From positions 3,138,593 to 3,202,592 of the forward strand of contig NW_006917097.1 of assembly GCF_000516985.1 (NCBI RefSeq): 64,000 nt of DNA. The letters run 5' to 3'. Both the position numbers and the translations under genes were made by a program. Under the pieces are notes generated by a model. The model was not told the origin of the DNA. It saw nothing but the letters and a program-made list of their open reading frames with translations, and searched no databases. Shown one piece after another: positions 57,205 to 64,000 of the stretch; the stretch's first letter is position 1; each line of letters begins with the position of its first letter. The DNA comes from Pestalotiopsis fici W106-1. Taxonomy: Eukaryota; Ascomycota; Sordariomycetes; Amphisphaeriales; Sporocadaceae.

Positions 57205-59073
57205 TTACATTCTGAAAACACCAAATCTTGTATCGCCATGCTTGACTTCGTTCTTGCCCGACAACGCCGCTCTCAAGCCCAAGCCCAGATATCTCCTTGT
57301 ATGTTGTGGTGGGATCACACCGTCGTCCTATTATGATATATCAGTGCTTCTGTCCTATAGCGCATATGGGAATTCCCTTTAATACTTACCCAAAGTCGGG
57401 CAGACGAATACACTGCATCGCTCTCCCGTTCGATACGGTCTCGCAACTCGGGGTCTGCCTTTTGTCCTACCGTCTCCATCACATTGGCCAGCTGCTCGCC
57501 GCCCATGACACCTACGCGGGCGTTTGGCCACATCCACAAGAATCTCGGGCTGTATGCACGACCACACATGCCGTAGTTGCCTGCACCATAGCTGCCACCT
57601 ACTACGACGGTAAACTTGGGAACGTCGGCGCATGCTACAGCCGTCACAAGTTTGGCTCCATGTTTAGCAATGCCCTCCCGCTCGGCCTCTTTACCGACCA
57701 TGAAACCACTAATGTTCTGCAAGAACACAAGAGGAATTCCTCGCTGCGCACAGAGTTCAATAAAGTGAGCGCCCTTTTGAGACGAGGTGCCGAACAGGAT
57801 ACCGTTGTTAGCCACTATGCCGACCTTGTATCCATAGATGCTGGCGAATCCAGTCACCAATGTTGAACCAAAGTCGCGCTTAAACTCGGAAAAGTGAGAG
57901 CCGTCTACGATTCGTGCAATGACTTCATGAATGGGCAGCGGCTTGCGCAGATTGGTAGATGCAATTCCCAAGAGTTCAGACTCGGGATAAAGTGGCTCGG
58001 CGATCGAGGCTGCTGGGGGATCTGCCTTTTTGGGCCAATTCAGGTTACTGATGCATCTCCGTGCAAGAACAATGGCGTGCGCGTCGTCCACAGCCAGATA
58101 GTCTGATACACCCGATACCGAAGTATGCATCTCGCCGCCGCCAAGTTCTTCCGCAGAGACTACTTCACCGGTAGCTGCTTTCACCAGTGGTGGTCCAGCC
58201 AGGAAGATGTTACCCTGCTTCTCGACAATGATGTTTTCGTCACTCATGGCGGGCACATAAGCACCACCGGCAGTGCAGAGTCCCATGACCACTGATACCT
58301 GAGGAATACCCTGAGAACTCATCCGCGCCTGGTTGTAAAAGATGCGGCCAAAGTGGTTCTGGTCTGGGAATACATCGGACTGATGGGGCAGGTTTGCGCC
58401 GCCCGAGTCTACGAGGTATATACAGCTGTGGGTCTGTTAGCTAGCTTCGATTTACTATAAAAGTATTTGGTGGTAGTAATAGTCGCGGACGGGGGGTTAG
58501 GACCCACGGTAGCTTGTTCTCCTGCGCGACAGCCTGTGCCCGCAAGTGTTTCTTGACCGTGATGGGGTAGTATGTGCCACCTTTCACTGTGCTGTCGTTG
58601 GCGACAATCACGCAGGTGACGCCCTCCACCACGCCGACGCCGGTGATAATACCTGCCGCGGGCACATCGGCTTCCGGGTATAGCTCGTGGCCGGCCAATG
58701 GCGACAGCTCCATAAAGGTTGTGCCTGGGTCAATCAGGGCTGTCACTCTGTCTCTGGGCAGCATCTTCTTGCGGGCAAGATGTTTTTCTCTAGCTTTCGC
58801 AGAGCCTCCCTGCTGGGCGGTCCGCGTCAGCTTCTCCAATCTCGCCATTGCTTCGTCCATGAGCTTTTGGTTTTCCTTGAACTCGTCGCTCGTCGCATCG
58901 ACATTGCTTTGGATCACCGATATGGCATTGGCCTGGTACGGCGCCGTGTAAGAGGCAACGGCTCGCGAGGATGTTCGTGGCAGCAGGACATGGCGGGGAA
59001 TGTTTGGTCTCGACACTCGGTTCAATTGGCGGGACAGGGAGAGCAGGTCTCTCGAGGACCTTGAAATCGACAT
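57205..59073 (-). CDS. mccB: Methylcrotonoyl-CoA carboxylase, beta (carboxyltransferase) subunit, mitochondrial
   Basis: Exons 58508-59073, 57390-58425 and 57205-57327; 574 aa. It carries out the carboxyl transfer from biotin to 3-methylcrotonyl-CoA in mitochondrial leucine breakdown, in a complex with the biotin-bearing alpha subunit. The sequence shows a mitochondrial-type N-terminus ([19 protein letters not shown]), the carboxyltransferase N-half ([54 protein letters not shown] across intron 1) and the C-half ([69 protein letters not shown]). The first donor must be CC|GTGGGT to give [11 protein letters not shown]; the GT four bases further on breaks the frame. The last exon ends DTRFGVFRM, the expected family end. 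Divergent from isovaleryl-CoA dehydrogenase. The alpha subunit is not in this window. Confidence 0.95.
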
Positions 59074-59412
59074 TGCGTATACAGAAACAGCCAAACTACA
59101 GCAGATGAAGCATGGGAAAATCACTGGAGAAGAGAATAGAAAAAGGAGCTGACCGACCCAAATCTATGCGAGTCTGTGCAAGCTGATCAATGCCCCCGAA
59201 GCCCGCGTGACGTCCATTCCAGTGAGGGCAGGTCAAGCTGCGTGAGCCGTGTGGAGCCGCCGTTTGCCGCTGAACCGAGGACGGGATGTCAGACCCGCGA
59301 CCATCTGCAACATGAACCGTAGAAGTAAAAAAGTAAACATCTCACTTTTTACTTGCAATTCTTACACGATATCTGCTTTTTTAAAACCATTGATTAATAG
59401 ACATAAACCAAA
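59074..59412. promoter_or_regulatory. Bidirectional promoter of the leucine-catabolism pair
   Basis: 339 bp between the start codons of mccB (minus) and ivdA (plus). It contains a TGACGT half-site (about 59208-59213), several CCG/CGG words, and an imperfect inverted repeat at 59323-59334/59344-59354 (AAGTAAAAAAGT against ACTTTTTACTT) about 60-90 nt before the ivdA start. Co-regulation is inferred from the arrangement. Confidence 0.6.
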
Positions 59413-60753
59413 ATGGCAAGCGTACGTTCTTTGAGATGTTTGGCCACGCCAACCAGGCAAGCAATAACTGCATCCCCTAAAAGAGTGCTCCCTGCTCTCC
59501 AAGTCCGCCACCACTCCTCAAAGCATCCCAAAGGCTTTGAACCACCGTCGGCGGCCGACCTCTCAGAGCTCCGCGACAGGGTGCAAGAGTTTACGCGCCG
59601 TGAGATCACAGAGGAGGTGGCAGCTCACACGGACAAGTCCAATGCCTTTCCCAACGACATGTGGCCTAAACTGGGTGAGGCGGGGTTCCTGGGCATGACG
59701 GCCGACGAGGACTATGGCGGCCTGGCCATGGGTTACCAGGCACACTGCATCGTGCTCGAGGAGATCTCGCGGGCCAGCGGCTCCATCGGCCTGAGCTACG
59801 CGGCACACTCACAGCTTTGCGTCAACCAGCTGCAGCTGAATGGCAGCCCGGCGCAAAAGGAAAAGTATCTCCCGGGGCTCATTGCAGGTACGAGCATCGG
59901 TGCGCTGGCCATGTCCGAGTCGGGAGCGGGGAGTGACGTTGTGAGCATGCGGACCACGGCCAAAAAGGTAGACGGCGGCTACCTTCTCAATGGCACCAAG
60001 ATGTGGATCACCAACGGCCCAGATGCCCAGGTCATAGTAGTGTACGCAAAGACGGAGCCAGAGAAGGGCTCCAAGGGCATGACTGCGTTCTTGCTCGAGA
60101 CAGGCTTCAAGGGTTTCAGCTGCGCGCGAAAGCTGGACAAGATGGGTATGCGCGGCAGCAACACTGGAGAACTTGTCTTTGAAGATGTCTTCATACCCGA
60201 GGAGAACGTGCTCGGCCAGATCAATGGTGGTGTAAGGGTTTTGATGGAAGGTCTCGACCTTGAGCGACTAGTTCTAAGTGCCGGGCCTCTCGGTCTCATG
60301 CAAGCTGCTCTGGATATCGCCTTGCCATTTTCACATCAAAGAAAGCAGTTTGGCCAGCCTATTGCGCACAATCAATTTGTTCAGGGCAAGCTGGCAGACA
60401 TGTACACCAAACTCCAAGCATCTCGGGCATACACATATGCAACAGCCAAGGCTGTAGACGAAGAGGGTATCATCAAGACGCAAGACTGCGCTGGAGCTAT
60501 TCTGTATGCTGCAGAGAGAGCGACCGAGTGCAGCTTGGATGCCATTCAGCTTCTAGGTGGTATGGGTTACACGGAAGAGATGCCTGCTTCCAGAATATTA
60601 AGAGAGTGAGTCGTTGCCCGCCACTGGAGATTCAGCGATACATTGAGACTAACAGACGATAGTGCAAAACTCTATGAAATCGGCGCGGGAACGTCTGAGA
60701 TTAGAAGAATGGTTATTGGTAGAGCTTTCAACAAAGAGTATGCAAATGCATAA
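59413..60753 (+). CDS. ivdA: Isovaleryl-CoA dehydrogenase, mitochondrial
   Basis: Exons 59413-60605 and 60663-60753 (57-nt intron); 427 aa. It oxidises isovaleryl-CoA to 3-methylcrotonyl-CoA with FAD, passing electrons to ETF, the step just before the carboxylase encoded next door. A cleavable presequence is likely ([20 protein letters not shown], then VRHHSS). Acyl-CoA dehydrogenase signatures are [13 protein letters not shown] and [20 protein letters not shown]. The base specific to this enzyme, Glu in [12 protein letters not shown] (residue 284), is in the position known for human [20 protein letters not shown] follows across the intron. Full length for the family. The start is the first ATG and gives the presequence. 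Confidence 0.96.
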
Positions 60754-62582
60754 AGGGGACATTAAGTGGACTGAGGACCAATAGCAATTGCTTGTGCGAC
60801 TCGAAGCTTGATAGAGAAATCTTAACATAGTGTATTTGGTGTATCCCATAGAAGAAAACATATCAATAACCTTTCACAAGTACCCTTTCATACAAGTGGT
60901 GTTCCTAGCTAATTGCATTGCTTTTGGGGGACAACGGTATGGCTCCTAGATACGCTCTACGGTTATAACTTATGGAGCTACTGCAAAAAGGCGAAGAATG
61001 CTGCGCCGCCGCCATCGGCTTCGTATTCATCTGACCCTGTCTGGAACGGCCTCTATCGAACATCGAACAGTGTGAGCTCTTGATTCCTGGCGATAGGGCT
61101 GACAACGCCACTGCTTCTCCGCACTTTCAAGGTGGCATTGTTATTCTTTTTGCAACTAGATATATTTTCTTCGGGTGTTTCTTGGCTCACAAGAACCCGA
61201 GAATAGAACCTATTGACAAACATGGCTAGATTGCAGGATTGAATCATTCTTCTGGTCAAAATTCTACATATTTCCGATTCATCCGCTTTGGAATAGATTG
61301 CAAAACACAGTCTGCCACAAAAGAAGTAAAAAGTCCATCTCCTTCTAGAAAAAGCTGGAGGCGAGCTGTCCTTGTCACCGGGGTGCTGTTTGTTCACCTA
61401 GCTCAGACCCACTGCCAGGGTCTAGATCATCGTGGACGATCAGGTCAATCTGCACCCGAATAGTCAGCCGCGGGCGGGAATCCCACTGTAAACTCGCCAT
61501 TTCTAGTATAGAAAGATGGTGGGGGAAACCCAAGAGGCTTGAGGGGGAAGAGTTGCCGTCCAATGGATCTCGTCCGTTTCTTCCCCGGCAAACTACCATT
61601 AGTTGGGAATTCCCCCACATGTAGAGTTTCAGAGAAGGACATTGGTCACAGCTTGACTTCCCCAAGGTTTTGCCCATACTATGTAGCTTGTAGGGAGTGC
61701 AGATTTCCCCACCAGAGCTCCCAGCTTGCCAGCAAGCGAACACATAACACGGGCTGGACGGACGGGGGAATGACAGCCAGCTTGCCAGATTTGATAGTTG
61801 CAGGGGGGCGTTTTTCTTTTTTTTGCGACAGGCTTTGAAGGGTCTTGTGATCAGCCGGAACCGGAGGCGAGGCCAAGCTCTGGGCGGTTCGAGGTCGAGG
61901 TCCAAGGTCTGTATGTACATGTATCAGCAAGCAAAAATTTGATGAGATCGTGACAGTTTGTCCTGGCCATTCGAGCTAGATCAGGGGGTGGTTTTTCTTA
62001 TTATTCTGTCTCCTAGACCGTAGTTTTGTAGCTTAAAGACATCTGGGCACCCTCCCAAACGATCAGCCTCTGCTTTTTCTCTTTTTCCTCTTCCTTTTCC
62101 CTCTTTCTCCTGTCAATCTATAATCCATTCGTTCGGAAGTCATCTTCCAAACGACCTCAACAACAATAAAGGTGCACTCTCTACACCGTCAGCGCTAATA
62201 GACTCGGCGGACTAATAAGAACGAACCACAAACGCATCGACTTGGGCACCTATTATCCCTTCCCGCAATCCGCCACACTAAAGACAGACAGGTACCCAAT
62301 TGAGGTACGGGACCCGTTGGACAATCGGAAGCTCCTATAACACCCTTCTACGTCATCCGAGACCCTTTTTGGGGGAAGTCACGAAAGCTTTCGAAAGCTA
62401 CACTTGTTCTATAGAATCCTTTTTTTTTTCCCCCATTGTACCAGCCTTGTTCTTTCCATTGCTGGGAGCTGTCTTCTCTTTTCTTCTTTCGTGCCATTTG
62501 CACATAGAAAAGGAATCGCGGCGTTTGCCACCTTTTTAATTCTTTTCAATCATACTTTCACAACATACTTGCACATTCCACA
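60754..62582. promoter_or_regulatory. 1.8-kb region upstream of the SDR gene
   Basis: No coding frame with family features. Between 61519 and 61770 the word GTGGGGGAA or close forms occurs several times on both strands (61519-61527 plus, 61610-61618 minus, GTGGGGAAA 61704-61712 minus), resembling CreA/Mig1 sites. A pyrimidine-rich stretch lies at about 62070-62110 and T-runs before 62440. Probably the promoter and a long leader of the 62583 gene. Confidence 0.4.
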
Positions 62583-63955
<1,373 letters not shown>

Positions 63956-64000
63956 AGCAGTTTGCCTGGTTCACTTGAGTGTTTGCAATTACGGCGTTCC

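Noticed and set aside
58501..58507. The alternative GT donor (GTCCTA) for carboxylase intron 1
   Set aside because: It would give a frameshift; the overlapping GTGGGT donor yields the family-invariant [11 protein letters not shown].

Overview
The window is eukaryotic genomic DNA from a filamentous ascomycete. The best guess is a Sordariomycete of the Hypocreales type. The reasons are short introns (49-355 nt, mostly 50-100) with GT..AG ends and CTAAC/TACTAAT-like branch sites, single-gene transcription units on both strands, and fungal-only families (Zn2Cys6 regulator, DUF3176 membrane protein, Dal5-type permease, class II myosin with a very long tail). There is no sign of bacterial operons, CRISPR, phage or a complete transposon. 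Gene models were built by hand from reading frames, splice signals and family conservation. Every multi-exon model given here adds up to a whole number of codons except one, which carries a 2-nt frameshift.

Layout. 1-1836 (-): N-terminal half of a Red1/ZFC3H1-like protein, cut by the left edge. 3196-10684 (+): class II myosin heavy chain. 11505-12802 (+): orphan protein with an acidic Ser/Asp tail. 12960-14102 (-): short-chain dehydrogenase. 15069-17300 (-): DUF3176 membrane protein. 18362-19579 (+): mitochondrial GTPase Mtg1. 20585-25757 (-): giant disordered protein. 27250-29352 (+): amidase. 30297-34260 (+): a chimera joining the last RRM of the Whi3/Scw1 family to a fungal helical and C2H2-like protein. 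34389-36827 (-): frameshifted Zn2Cys6 regulator. 37266-38799 (-): FMN-dependent monooxygenase. 39519-41288 (+): Dal5-type permease. 42221-44277 (-): unknown membrane-anchored protein. 47281-49505 (+): Cti6-like PHD protein. 50262-51202 (-): FMN-binding split-barrel protein. 51898-55878 (-): Osh1-type oxysterol-binding protein. 57205-59073 (-) and 59413-60753 (+): methylcrotonoyl-CoA carboxylase beta subunit and isovaleryl-CoA dehydrogenase, divergent. 62583-63955 (+): mitochondrial-type SDR of the arabinitol/sorbose reductase group.

Genes that probably work together. The carboxylase and dehydrogenase pair carries out two steps of mitochondrial leucine breakdown from a shared 339-bp promoter. 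The regulator, monooxygenase and permease at 34.4-41.3 kb look like a small nutrient-scavenging cluster (nitrogen or sulfur compounds) whose regulator is broken in this sequence. The other genes are housekeeping or isolated.

Most unusual items: the RRM chimera, the frameshifted cluster regulator, a stop-free intron of 159 nt hidden in the myosin tail, an exactly duplicated intron branch-site segment, two GC-AG introns, and a run of perfect hairpins at 26.3-26.5 kb with no coding explanation.
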